Below the pieces are notes generated by a model, which did not search any database, had not been told where the DNA came from, and was given only the letters and a program-made list of their open reading frames with translations. The translations under genes and the position numbers were made by a program. Shown here in pieces: positions 36,606 through 44,878 of a stretch of 64,000 bases of DNA (position 1 is the first letter of the stretch; each line of letters starts with the position of its first letter). Source of the DNA: Insulibacter thermoxylanivorax (GTDB lineage Bacteria; Bacillota; Bacilli; Paenibacillales; DA-C8); the NCBI RefSeq assembly GCF_015472005.1, contig NZ_BMAQ01000002.1:1-64000 (forward strand). The letters are read 5' to 3'.

Positions 36606-36675
36606 ATCGTAACAAAAATCACTTTATACAAATGTGATATTTTTCACATACTCTAAGTGTGACAAATGTTAATAT
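36606..36675. promoter_or_regulatory. Divergent anaerobic promoter pair with one shared Fnr/Crp-type box
   Basis: The box TGTGATATTTTTCACA (36633-36648) matches TGTGA-N6-TCACA perfectly. To the right, TAATAT at 36670-36675 is a -10 giving a start near 36682; to the left, TACGAT (minus strand, 36611-36606) gives a start near 36599. The box centre lies 41.5 bases from both, the class II activation position. No good -35 exists on either side, as expected for activator-dependent promoters. Confidence 0.75.
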
Positions 36676-36745
36676 GACAAATATCAATATGAGAAAAATT
36701 ACACTTAAAGTCAAGTAAGAAACAGGGAGAGGAGAGGAACAGCAC

Positions 36746-37132
36746 ATGAAGCGCGGCGATATATGGTTAATCGCAATCGTATTGATCACTTTAGGCATCA
36801 CCTCTTGGATGATGTTTCAGCAGCGAGCCGCGTCGGATTCCTATGACGGTGTCAAATATGCCAGAATCACCGTCGATAGAAATCATTATCGCACGGTTCG
36901 TTTAGATGAGGAACAGACGATCGAGATCCGAACGAATCACGGTTATAATCTGCTGCAAGTCAAAGACGGGGGAGTGAGGATGATCGAGGGGGACTGCCGC
37001 GATGACCTCTGCGTGCTGATGGGGTTCAAAGACCGCATCGGAGATACCATCGTCTGTCTGCCCAACCGCGTCCTTGTAGAGATCATCGGTGAGCATGGAG
37101 AGGAGGCGGATGTTGATGCTGTCGTATCCTGA
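36746..37132 (+). CDS. eetA: EetA, NusG-domain-II membrane protein
   Basis: 128 residues: one N-terminal helix (about 7-23) and an extracellular small beta domain of the NusG_II type, with the conserved pattern EGDCRDDLCV and TIVCLPNRVLVEI (three Cys). SD GAGAGGAGAGGAAC precedes the ATG. Known from the Listeria flavin-based EET locus, where EetA and EetB help pass electrons from the membrane quinol pool to the flavin lipoprotein. It is the first gene of the operon and overlaps the start region of eetB. Confidence 0.9.
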   Translation: MKRGDIWLIAIVLITLGITSWMMFQQRAASDSYDGVKYARITVDRNHYRTVRLDEEQTIEIRTNHGYNLLQVKDGGVRMIEGDCRDDLCVLMGFKDRIGDTIVCLPNRVLVEIIGEHGEEADVDAVVS

Positions 37133-37709
37133 ACCGCAGGATCGGGTGTCCGACCGCTATCAAGCGGGCATAGGCAGCCGCGGGTATTATGATCTGCGAA
37201 GAGTCGTCATCATCGCCATCTTCGCAGCGATCACCATTGTATTGGGCCTGATCGAAGCGATGATCCCGCTCCAGCTGGCCGTTCCCGGCGCGAAGCTGGG
37301 TCTTGGCAACATCATGGTGCTGACGTGTTTGTACTTTCTGCGGGCACGTGATGCATTGACTCTCATCGCGCTGAAGACGGTATTAACGGCGCTGATCCTG
37401 GGTACGTTCTCGAGCTTCTTGTTCAGCATCGCCGGCTCCCTGCTCAGCTTCCTGTTCATGTACGGATTGCTGCGGATTGGCAGCGGCCGCTTCAGCATGA
37501 TCGGCATCAGCCTGGTCGGCGGAGTCACCCATAATATCGGACAGCTGGGAGCTGCTACGATCGTCTTAGGGACGGCGAAGATTTTCTACTATCTGCCGTT
37601 CCTGATGGCCGCAGGCATCGTGACGGGCATCTTCGTGGGCTTGGCCGCCCGCTATCTCATCCAGCGGCTGGAGCGCATCCCGGCTTTTGAGGAGTTGAGG
37701 TATTCATGA
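37116..37709 (+). CDS. eetB: EetB, Gx transporter / HepI-type integral membrane protein
   Basis: About 197 residues with five to six helices, of the family annotated as Gx transporter or heptaprenyl diphosphate synthase component I, related in layout to ECF S-components (LAVPGAKLGLGNIMVLTCLYF, GGVTHNIGQLGAA). In EET loci it always follows EetA. The ATG at 37116 has GGAGG nine bases upstream and overlaps eetA by 17 bases. The stop overlaps the next start (ATGA). It may act as the quinol-to-flavin electron conduit with EetA or as the flavin-binding subunit of the ECF complex encoded downstream; which is not decided by sequence. Confidence 0.88.
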   Translation: MLSYPEPQDRVSDRYQAGIGSRGYYDLRRVVIIAIFAAITIVLGLIEAMIPLQLAVPGAKLGLGNIMVLTCLYFLRARDALTLIALKTVLTALILGTFSSFLFSIAGSLLSFLFMYGLLRIGSGRFSMIGISLVGGVTHNIGQLGAATIVLGTAKIFYYLPFLMAAGIVTGIFVGLAARYLIQRLERIPAFEELRYS

Positions 37710-38530
37710 TTGAACTGCAGAGCGTCGTATTCCGGCATGCCCGCGCTTCAGCGGCTGTGCTGTCGGACGTCACACTCACGATCCCAGAGGGACAATGGGT
37801 CAGCATCGTCGGCCCGAATGGCAGCGGGAAGTCCACGCTCCTCAAGGTGATCGGCGGACTGCTCCGACCAAGAGCAGGACAGGTGATCATCAACAAGGTG
37901 CCGCTCAGCAATGAGACCTTGCATCTTGTTCGCCAGCAGATCGGCTTCGTCTTCCAAAATCCGGAGAACCAGTTTGTCGGTCAGACAGTGCAGGATGATA
38001 TCGTGTTCGGGCTTGAGAACCAATGCTTGGACCGGGCAGTGATGGAGGAGAGACTCAGCCGTTACAGCGAACACCTCGGCATCACCGAACTGCTGCCGCG
38101 CTATCCCGGTACCTTATCCGGCGGGCAGATGCAGCGTGCTGCGCTGGCGGCAGTCTTAGCGATGGAGCCGCAGATCCTGCTCTTCGATGAAGCGACATCG
38201 ATGTTGGACGAACAAGGGCGGCAGGAGATCCTGGGGATCATGCGGCAGCTGCAGGCGTCCGGCCGCTATACGATCGTCTCCGTGACCCACGATTGCGAGG
38301 AGATGCTGGCTTCCAACCGCGTCATCGGCTTGTGCGGCGGGCAGATCATCGCGGACGGCCTGCCGAAGCAGGTGCTGGCCGATGATGCACTGCTTCGCAA
38401 GCTGCGGATTACACCGCCTTATGCAGCCAGGTTCGCGCGTGCATTGCAGCGCTGCGGCGTTCCGGTTGGTGATGCATGGAGCGAGAAGGAGTTGATGGAT
38501 GAGCTATGGACATTCGATTCGAACATGTGA
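37706..38530 (+). CDS. ecfA1: ECF transporter ATPase 1 (EcfA1)
   Basis: 274-residue ABC ATPase with Walker A GPNGSGKST, Q-loop in FVFQNPENQFVG, signature LSGGQMQRAA and Walker B ILLFDEATSMLD. The QNPENQ stretch is typical of energy-coupling factor ATPases. It pairs with the next ATPase and with the T-subunit. Its place between eetB and the EET genes suggests dedicated export or supply of flavin (FAD/FMN precursor for the ApbE enzyme) instead of general vitamin uptake. It overlaps both neighbours. Confidence 0.93.
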   Translation: MIELQSVVFRHARASAAVLSDVTLTIPEGQWVSIVGPNGSGKSTLLKVIGGLLRPRAGQVIINKVPLSNETLHLVRQQIGFVFQNPENQFVGQTVQDDIVFGLENQCLDRAVMEERLSRYSEHLGITELLPRYPGTLSGGQMQRAALAAVLAMEPQILLFDEATSMLDEQGRQEILGIMRQLQASGRYTIVSVTHDCEEMLASNRVIGLCGGQIIADGLPKQVLADDALLRKLRITPPYAARFARALQRCGVPVGDAWSEKELMDELWTFDSNM

Positions 38531-39402
38531 CCTATCGCTATGCGGATGACCAACCGGAGGTGCCTCCGGCTCTTCGGGATCTGAACCTGGAGCTGGGCGC
38601 GGGCCGCTTCATCACGGTCTTCGGACCGCCGGGGTCGGGCAAGTCGACAATGTTGCAGCTTTGCAACGGCATCTATCAGCCGAGCGAAGGCGAGGTTTAT
38701 ATCCTGGATTACCGGATTCGCTCCGGGGAGAAGCTAAAGCTAGCAAATGAACTTAGACGACGAGTAGGACTTGTCTTCCAGTTTCCAGAGCGCCAGCTCT
38801 TCGAGATGACGGTGCTCGATGATCTTTGTTACGGACCGGTGAACTTCGGCATCCCCAGGGAGAAGGCGGAGCAGACCGCGCGCAGGGTCTGTCAACTGCT
38901 GGGATTGGATGAAGCAGTCCTCACGGCGAACCCCTTCCACCTAAGCGGCGGTCAGATGCGGAAAGCTGCAATCGCTGCGGTGCTGGCTGCAGAGCCCGAC
39001 ATCCTCGTCCTCGATGAGCCGACGGCGTCGCTTGATCCCATCAGCCGCGATGAACTCCTGCAGATCTTCCGCCGGCTGTGCGACGAAGAAGGGAAGACGA
39101 TCATCCTGGTAACCCATCGCCTCGATGAAGTCTTGCCCTATGCGGATGAGTATGTGCTGCTCCAGCAAGGGAAGCGGGTGTTTCACGGCAGCGCCGCTGA
39201 ACTCATCACAGGCAGTGCTGAGCTCGAAGCACGCGGCTTCCCCATGCCGTCGACGGTGCGGATGATTCGCCGCATCTTTGAGCACTACCGGCTGCCCGCT
39301 GAGAACATCACCCGCGACGCCTTGACTCCGGAAGGGCTTGCGGTCTGCATTCACGATATTCTGGCGAGGAGGGTGGAAGCATGCGCCGTTCCATCAAGTT
39401 AG
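38506..39402 (+). CDS. ecfA2: ECF transporter ATPase 2 (EcfA2)
   Basis: 298 residues, Walker A GPPGSGKST, Q-loop LVFQFPERQLFE, signature LSGGQMRKAA, Walker B ILVLDEPTASLD. FQFPERQLF is the mark of the second ECF ATPase. It overlaps ecfA1 by 25 bases and the T-subunit gene by 22, so all three are translationally coupled. Forms a heterodimer with EcfA1. Confidence 0.93.
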   Translation: MDIRFEHVTYRYADDQPEVPPALRDLNLELGAGRFITVFGPPGSGKSTMLQLCNGIYQPSEGEVYILDYRIRSGEKLKLANELRRRVGLVFQFPERQLFEMTVLDDLCYGPVNFGIPREKAEQTARRVCQLLGLDEAVLTANPFHLSGGQMRKAAIAAVLAAEPDILVLDEPTASLDPISRDELLQIFRRLCDEEGKTIILVTHRLDEVLPYADEYVLLQQGKRVFHGSAAELITGSAELEARGFPMPSTVRMIRRIFEHYRLPAENITRDALTPEGLAVCIHDILARRVEACAVPSS

Positions 39403-40151
39403 GCCGATATATCGCCGCCGACTCCGCGATTCATCGGCTCGATCCGCGGGCGAAGATCATCGCCATGATCCTGTATTTTGCCATGATCTTGACGATTCAT
39501 TCACTCATCGGACTGGCGGTGCTCGCAGCGGGTTCCCTGTTCATCATCAGCATGACGCGCATCCCATTCAAAGCGTACCTGCGCTCGCTGCGGCCGCTTC
39601 GGTATTTGATCGCCTTTATCTTCCTCTTCCCGGTGCTGTTCGATGAACATGATCTGGCAGCGAATCTCGTCCAAGGAACGGTCGCTGCGGGACGCATGAC
39701 CTTGTTCATCCTATTCAGTGCCGTCCTGACCTTCACGACGCCGACGGCGCGCCTTACTCAAGGTTTGGAGCGGCTGCTGCAGCCCTTCCGCTTCCTGGGC
39801 GTGTCGCCGGAGAAATGGTCGATGATGATCAATCTCTCCCTGCGATTCATCCCGACGATCATCGATGAGGCGAAGATCATCTTGAAGGCACAGGCTTCGC
39901 GGGGCGCTGACTTTGCTGAGCGCTCGTGGAAGGACAAGGCGAAGGTGCTGATCACGCTGCTCGTGCCGGTGACGGCAGGGACGTTCCGGCGGGCGCAGGA
40001 GCTCACGGATTCGATGGAGGCGCGCGGTTTTGTGCCGGGCATGCCCCGCACAAGTTACCATCAGCTCACCTGGAGCAGGATGGATTCGGGATTTGTACTC
40101 TGTTTTGCAGTCGTCTTCATGCTGGCGCTCGCCTGGCGAGTGCTGATGTGA
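39381..40151 (+). CDS. fmnA: ECF transporter transmembrane subunit (EcfT; FmnA-like)
   Basis: 256 residues with about six helices and the two ATPase-coupling helices characteristic of CbiQ/EcfT proteins: SLRFIPTIIDEAKIILKAQA SRG and AQELTDSMEARGF (Ala-Arg-Gly motifs). SD GGAGGGTGGAAGC. In Listeria the corresponding EET gene is fmnA, needed to place flavin outside the membrane. No separate riboflavin S-component gene is present here; EetB or a RibU elsewhere must fill that role. Confidence 0.9.
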   Translation: MRRSIKLGRYIAADSAIHRLDPRAKIIAMILYFAMILTIHSLIGLAVLAAGSLFIISMTRIPFKAYLRSLRPLRYLIAFIFLFPVLFDEHDLAANLVQGTVAAGRMTLFILFSAVLTFTTPTARLTQGLERLLQPFRFLGVSPEKWSMMINLSLRFIPTIIDEAKIILKAQASRGADFAERSWKDKAKVLITLLVPVTAGTFRRAQELTDSMEARGFVPGMPRTSYHQLTWSRMDSGFVLCFAVVFMLALAWRVLM

Positions 40152-40198
40152 TGATGGATATATCATAAAGATAGAAAAAATGGAGAGGGATGAACACC

Positions 40199-41161
40199 AT
40201 GAAAGCTATGCTGCAACAACACCACAATCACATGTTCCTGCCGTTTAACGGCAGGAGAATCTGGCAAGGGTTCTGGCAGCTTGCCGATCCGAAGATCTGG
40301 ATCGCATCGACGGTGCCGATGCTGGTGGCTGTTGCTCTTGCCTATGCGAAGACAGGTTCCTTGGACTGGGGATGGATGGCGATTGCCTTCGTCGGCGTCT
40401 ACCTGATCGAGATCGGCAAGAATGCGGTCAATGAGTTTTTTGATTTCCTGTCGGGGACCGACCGCTACGTCGAAGGCGACCAGCGCACGCCATTCAGCGG
40501 CGGGAAGAAGACGATCATCCAAGGGAAGCTGTCCCTGTTCGAGACGGGCGTCATCGCCGTTGCTACGCTGTTTGCGGCTTTTCTCATCGGGGTCTATATC
40601 GCGCTTTATTGCGAACCAAGGATCTTCTGGATCGGCATGGCCGGGGGCATCATCGCCATCGCCTATACGTTCCCGCCGTTTAAGCTGTGCTACAGAGGGT
40701 TAGGCGAGATCTTCATCGGCATCGCCTTCGGACCGCTGATCGTCTCCGGCATGTATCTGATGCTGACCCATACCTGGTCATGGGAGATCGCACTCATCGG
40801 TTTACCCGTAGCTTTTCTGATCATGAATGTCATCTGGATCAACCAATATCCTGACTATCAAGCGGACCTCAAAGCGGGTAAACGCAACTGGGTCGTGCGA
40901 CTTGGGCCGGAACGGGGCGTGAAGGTCTATGCATGGTTTTACGCAGCGGCCTATGCGTCGGCGGTGATCTTGGCTGTGGTCAGCCGCAATCCGCTCTGGC
41001 TGCTTGTACTGGCGACGATTCCTTGGGCAGTGCAGACGGTGCGCATCGCTCGCAGGCACGCACGCAACATCCCGCAGCTGACAGCGGCGAATGCGAAGAC
41101 CGTGCAGATCTACCAAGTGGTTGGACTGGCGATGATCATCGCTTCGCTGTTCCAAATCTAA
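40199..41161 (+). CDS. dmkA: UbiA-type prenyltransferase, demethylmenaquinone synthesis (DmkA/MenA-like)
   Basis: About 320 residues, eight to nine helices. The two Asp-rich motifs of aromatic prenyltransferases are visible: NEFFDFLSGTD and DYQADLKAGKRN. By family it joins a polyprenyl diphosphate to 1,4-dihydroxy-2-naphthoate. In EET loci this gives a dedicated demethylmenaquinone pool separate from the respiratory menaquinone. The ATG at 40199 lies nine bases from GGAGAGGG; the ATG at 40190 touches it. A long gap with two Fnr-like boxes follows before the flavin lipoprotein gene. Confidence 0.9.
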   Translation: MKAMLQQHHNHMFLPFNGRRIWQGFWQLADPKIWIASTVPMLVAVALAYAKTGSLDWGWMAIAFVGVYLIEIGKNAVNEFFDFLSGTDRYVEGDQRTPFSGGKKTIIQGKLSLFETGVIAVATLFAAFLIGVYIALYCEPRIFWIGMAGGIIAIAYTFPPFKLCYRGLGEIFIGIAFGPLIVSGMYLMLTHTWSWEIALIGLPVAFLIMNVIWINQYPDYQADLKAGKRNWVVRLGPERGVKVYAWFYAAAYASAVILAVVSRNPLWLLVLATIPWAVQTVRIARRHARNIPQLTAANAKTVQIYQVVGLAMIIASLFQI

Positions 41162-41231
41162 GATCGATCGGACGGGACAAACGTTTTCATGGAGAGGCGG
41201 CAAAAATAACGTGAAAGAACTTTTCGATAAA

Positions 41232-41302
41232 TGTGATAAACGTCACAGAACATACCGCCATTCCATGTTAGATTTTTCACATAGAATGTGAAATAATTCA
41301 CA
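41232..41302 (+). promoter_or_regulatory. Promoter of the flavin lipoprotein gene with two Fnr/Crp-type boxes
   Basis: Box 1, TGTGATAAACGTCACA (41232-41247), and box 2, TGTGAAATAATTCACA (41287-41302), both match TGTGA-N6-TCACA perfectly. A TAGATT/TTAGAT -10 near 41268-41274 gives a start at about 41281, with box 1 centred at -41.5. Box 2 would then lie just downstream of the start. An overlapping inverted repeat TTTCACAT/ATGTGAAA surrounds the start. Confidence 0.7.
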
Positions 41303-41333
41303 CTATCAAGATTTTAGTAGGAGGCTATCAAAC

Positions 41334-42257
41334 ATGGGGAAGAAACTATCTGTACTACTCTTAGCACTGATGTTGGTAGTTGGGGTCTTAGCCGGCTGCG
41401 GCGGCAACAACGCGAACAACGCTGACAACGCCAATGCGGCCAATGAGGCAGCGAACACGCCGGCGGCAGAAACAGAGAATGAAGGTTCTAACGAAGCAGC
41501 AAATGCAGGTCAATGGGAAGACGGCGTGTATTACGCTGAAGGCGAGTTCAGAGAGGACAACGCTTGGAAAGAGGTTGTAGCTCTGACCGTTGAAGGCGGC
41601 AAGATCACCTCTGTGAACTGGAACGCGCTGAACAAGGAAGGCGGTCTGGACAAGAAAGAAGCCGCAAGACAAGGCAAATACGGCATGATCAAAGCTGGTG
41701 CAATCGCAGAATGGCATGAGCAAGCGGAGAAAGCTGAGCAATTCCTGATCGAAACACAAGACCTGGATGCCTTCGCTCTGAATGAAGACGGCAAGACCGA
41801 TGCGGTATCCGGTGTAACGATCAACCTGAAGGGCTTCGTAGACGTGGTCAAAAAAGCCCTCGCAGCTGGTCCGGTAGAACCAGGTCCGTATAAGGACGGC
41901 ACTTATTACGCAGAAGAACCGGATTTCGGCAGCAGCGGCTGGAAGTACACCGCTACGATCACCGTTATGGCCGGCAACATCGTCGCAGCTGACTGGAACG
42001 GTATCCACAAAGACGGCGGCGATGACAAGGATACGGTATCCAAGAACGGCGAATACGGCATGGTCGAAAAGGGCGGTGCGCAAGCAGAATGGCACGAGCA
42101 AGCGTATCTTGCTGAGCAGTACCTCATCGAAACACAAGACCCAACAGCCATCACCTACACGACGGAACAAGGACATACGGACGCCATCTCCGGCGTAACG
42201 ATCCACGTCGTAGAGTTCTTCACACTGGCTGAAGAAGCGCTGGCAAACGCAAAATAA
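41334..42257 (+). CDS. pplA: PplA-like lipoprotein with two FMN-binding domains
   Basis: 307-residue lipoprotein (VLAGC, Cys near residue 22), with an Asn/Ala-rich linker (about 25-58) and two tandem FMN_bind domains (about 60-178 and 185-307). Each ends in a flavinylation motif: DAVSGVTI with Thr near 162 and DAISGVTI with Thr near 289, the expected sites for covalent FMN from the ApbE-type enzyme at 35,498. Listeria PplA has the same two-domain form and passes electrons to iron or soluble flavins outside the cell. SD GTAGGAGGC. It has its own promoter with two Fnr-like boxes and is followed by a hairpin. Confidence 0.95.
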   Translation: MGKKLSVLLLALMLVVGVLAGCGGNNANNADNANAANEAANTPAAETENEGSNEAANAGQWEDGVYYAEGEFREDNAWKEVVALTVEGGKITSVNWNALNKEGGLDKKEAARQGKYGMIKAGAIAEWHEQAEKAEQFLIETQDLDAFALNEDGKTDAVSGVTINLKGFVDVVKKALAAGPVEPGPYKDGTYYAEEPDFGSSGWKYTATITVMAGNIVAADWNGIHKDGGDDKDTVSKNGEYGMVEKGGAQAEWHEQAYLAEQYLIETQDPTAITYTTEQGHTDAISGVTIHVVEFFTLAEEALANAK

Positions 42258-42297
42258 TCCTGAATAGTGATCTCATCATAAGCATCAATGATTACAC

Positions 42298-42345
42298 GGG
42301 ATCACGCTAAGAGTGCATCTTACGTGATCCCCAACTTATTTCCAC
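42298..42345 (+). terminator. Hairpin after the flavin lipoprotein gene
   Basis: GGGATCACG/CGTGATCCC with TAAG/CTTA continuing inward (42298-42331). The downstream tract (CAACTTATTT) is only weakly T-rich, so it may be a partial terminator or mRNA 3' end that keeps the lipoprotein message more abundant than ndh2. Confidence 0.5.
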
Positions 42346-42422
42346 CGCTGGGTCATACAGCTGTATGACTGGATTAGAACAGCGAGCAGCATGATCAGCT
42401 AACAACAATAGGGGGAATCGGC

Positions 42423-44255
42423 ATGAAACAAATCGTAGTCCTTGGGGGCGGGTACGGAGGCGTCATCGCAGCCAAGAAACTCGCCAAAAAACTCAAGAAA
42501 CAACCGGATATTCGAATCACGCTTATCGATCGCAATCCTTACCATACCCTGTTGACAGAGATCCATGAAGTCGCTGCAAACCGGGTTAGAGAGGATTCCG
42601 TTAAGATCGATCTGAAGAAGATCTTCGCAGGATTCAAGAATGTCGACGTCGTACTTGACAACATCACAAACATCGACTTCAAGAAGCGCCAATTGATCGG
42701 GGAATCGAAGACTTACCGCTATGACTATCTTGTCATCGGTACGGGCAGCAAACCGACCTTCTTCGGTACGCCCGGTGCGGAGGAACATGCCTTTACGCTT
42801 TGGTCCTTCGAAGATGCCGTACGGCTGCGCGAACACATCCCGGAGATGTTCAGACGCGCGATCAAGGAGAGAAATCCAGAGGTTCGCAAGCAGCTGCTTA
42901 CCTTCGTCGTCGTCGGCGCAGGGTTCACCGGCGTGGAGATGATCGGCGAGCTGGCCGAATGGGTGGAAGATCTATGTGAAGAATACGGAGTTGAACGTTC
43001 TGAGGTTGAACTCTATGTGGCGGATATGCAGCCTAAGATTCTGCCGATTCTTCCTGATCGCTTGATCCAGAAGTCAGAGAAGAGATTGAAGAAGCTGGGC
43101 GTAAACATCCTAACCGGTTCGAAGATCTCGGAGGTAACAGAGCATTCGGTTACCGTCGGTGATCGCGAGATTCCGTCGAGTACGGTGATCTGGACGGCGG
43201 GTGTCGAAGGGTCCGAGCTGCTTGACAACCTCGATGTTCAGCAGCAGGGACGCAAGCGGATCGTCACGAATGATAAATTGGAATCCGTGGATCATAAGAA
43301 TGTCTATGTCGTCGGCGATAACATCTTCTATATCCCGGAAGGCGCAAGCGCTCCGGTGCCGCAGATGGTTGAGAATGCAGAGCAATCGGCACCGCTTGTT
43401 GCACACAACATCGTCGCAGATATCCGCAATCAGCCGAAGAAGTCCTACAAACCGAGCTTCCATGGCATGATGGTGTCGATCGGCAGCCGGTATGGTGTAG
43501 CGAATGTCGGCACGGAGAAGAAGAAGTTCATGTGCTCCGGCTTCCTGGCAATGTTCATCAAGCACTTCATCAATATGTTCTATCTGTTCCAGGTTGCCGG
43601 CTTCAACAAAGTCTACAGCTACATGCTTCACCAGTTCTTCCATGTGGAGAATAACCGCAGCTTCGTCGGCGGCCACTTTGCGAAGCGCTCGCCGAACTTC
43701 TGGCTGCTGCCGCTGCGCATCTACGTCGGTGTACTGTGGTTCATGCAAGGTTGGGACAAACTTGCTAAGGTCTTCGAAGGCGAGATCTTCTTGATTCCGG
43801 CCAAGGCAGTTGACGGTACAAGCGCAGCATCCGATGCAACTTCGGCAGCATCTGCAGCGGCAGAAACAGCGGTTGAAGCATTGCCGGTACCAGGATTTGT
43901 TGAGAATATGGTCAATTGGTCGATGGACCTCATGTTCTATAAGGCAGACGGCAGCTTTACTGCTATGGCATATGTGTTCCAGACAGGAATGGTGTTCGCA
44001 GAACTGATCTTCGGCGCCTTCCTGGTCATCGGATTGTTCACAGCACTTTCTTCTGTTGCAACGGTTCTGATGGGCCTTATGATCTGGGCTTCCGGTATGG
44101 CCCCAACGGAGATGCTTTGGTATATCATGGGCGGCATCGCCTTGATCGGCGGTTCCGGAAGCACCTTCGGCCTTGACTACTATGTCATTCCGCGGCTGAA
44201 GAAAGTTTGGAAGAAGATACCTTTCGTTAAGCGTTGGTATCTGTACGCGGACTAA
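42423..44255 (+). CDS. ndh2: Type II NADH dehydrogenase with C-terminal membrane domain (EET Ndh2)
   Basis: 610 residues. The N-terminal about 400 are a classical NDH-2 flavoprotein: FAD-binding VLGGGYGGVIAAKKL, NAD-binding VVVGAGFTGVEMIGELAEW, and the second FAD motif VYVVGDNIFY. The C-terminal about 200 residues hold four helices in a DoxX-like arrangement (LPLRIYVGVLWFMQGWDKL, VFQTGMVFAELIFGAFLVIG), with an Ala/Ser-rich loop between helices. This fusion is the mark of the EET-specific Ndh2, which feeds electrons from NADH to demethylmenaquinone. SD AGGGGGAATCGGC. Confidence 0.95.
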   Translation: MKQIVVLGGGYGGVIAAKKLAKKLKKQPDIRITLIDRNPYHTLLTEIHEVAANRVREDSVKIDLKKIFAGFKNVDVVLDNITNIDFKKRQLIGESKTYRYDYLVIGTGSKPTFFGTPGAEEHAFTLWSFEDAVRLREHIPEMFRRAIKERNPEVRKQLLTFVVVGAGFTGVEMIGELAEWVEDLCEEYGVERSEVELYVADMQPKILPILPDRLIQKSEKRLKKLGVNILTGSKISEVTEHSVTVGDREIPSSTVIWTAGVEGSELLDNLDVQQQGRKRIVTNDKLESVDHKNVYVVGDNIFYIPEGASAPVPQMVENAEQSAPLVAHNIVADIRNQPKKSYKPSFHGMMVSIGSRYGVANVGTEKKKFMCSGFLAMFIKHFINMFYLFQVAGFNKVYSYMLHQFFHVENNRSFVGGHFAKRSPNFWLLPLRIYVGVLWFMQGWDKLAKVFEGEIFLIPAKAVDGTSAASDATSAASAAAETAVEALPVPGFVENMVNWSMDLMFYKADGSFTAMAYVFQTGMVFAELIFGAFLVIGLFTALSSVATVLMGLMIWASGMAPTEMLWYIMGGIALIGGSGSTFGLDYYVIPRLKKVWKKIPFVKRWYLYAD

Positions 44256-44398
44256 TCATCTGCATCATTAGTGAAAGCATCAGGATCCGATATTCCATAT
44301 GGTTTCGGCTCCTGATGTTTTCCATATTAATCGGACGTTTAATCAGGAAGACTACTATCAAGCTGTTGAACCAATCCGTGAACATGGAGGGAAGCCCA

Positions 44399-44878
44399 AT
44401 GGACGATCGTCGTTTGATCCAAGATATGCAGCAGCTGCTGAACCAACAGCTGTCCCATGAGGCGGAGATCCAGCTGGATCAACGATGCGATGCACTGGAA
44501 CAGATGGCCGCTATGCTTCATCCTTATCCGATTCCTTATGTCCGCAAAGTGGTCATCCTCGGCTGCTATTATCTGCTCCATCATGCCATCCTGCGGCATC
44601 GAGAATTGCAAGATTGCGAAGCCGATCATCCGGATGAGTCCTTGGCGAAGACGATTCTGGACGGGGATTATATGCTAGGCGTGTATTTTCAGATGGCCAA
44701 TCTGATGGATGAGAACCGGTTGATCGCTCATCTGACGAGCGCCTACAAGAGAATTCAGATCAAGCTTATACACGGGACATCGATTGAAGACGCGCTTGCG
44801 CTGCTTCCACAAGAGATCATCGACTTCTTGGAAGGGGAATCTTCCAAGTCCGGCGGTGATACCGATGAAGCTGCATGA
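44399..44878 (+). CDS. Putative small subunit of a heterodimeric polyprenyl diphosphate synthase
   Basis: 159 residues from the ATG at 44399, seven bases after GGAGGG; the longer frame to 44234 lacks a ribosome binding site. All-helical. The segment TILDGDYMLGVYFQMANLMDE resembles the conserved part of HepS/HexA-type component I proteins, which have no Asp-rich motifs and set product length with the large subunit. Its overlap with the large-subunit gene by 14 bases supports this pairing. It is shorter than Bacillus HepS (about 250 residues) and closer in size to the small subunit of hexaprenyl diphosphate synthase of Micrococcus. Moderate confidence in function. Confidence 0.65.
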   Translation: MDDRRLIQDMQQLLNQQLSHEAEIQLDQRCDALEQMAAMLHPYPIPYVRKVVILGCYYLLHHAILRHRELQDCEADHPDESLAKTILDGDYMLGVYFQMANLMDENRLIAHLTSAYKRIQIKLIHGTSIEDALALLPQEIIDFLEGESSKSGGDTDEAA

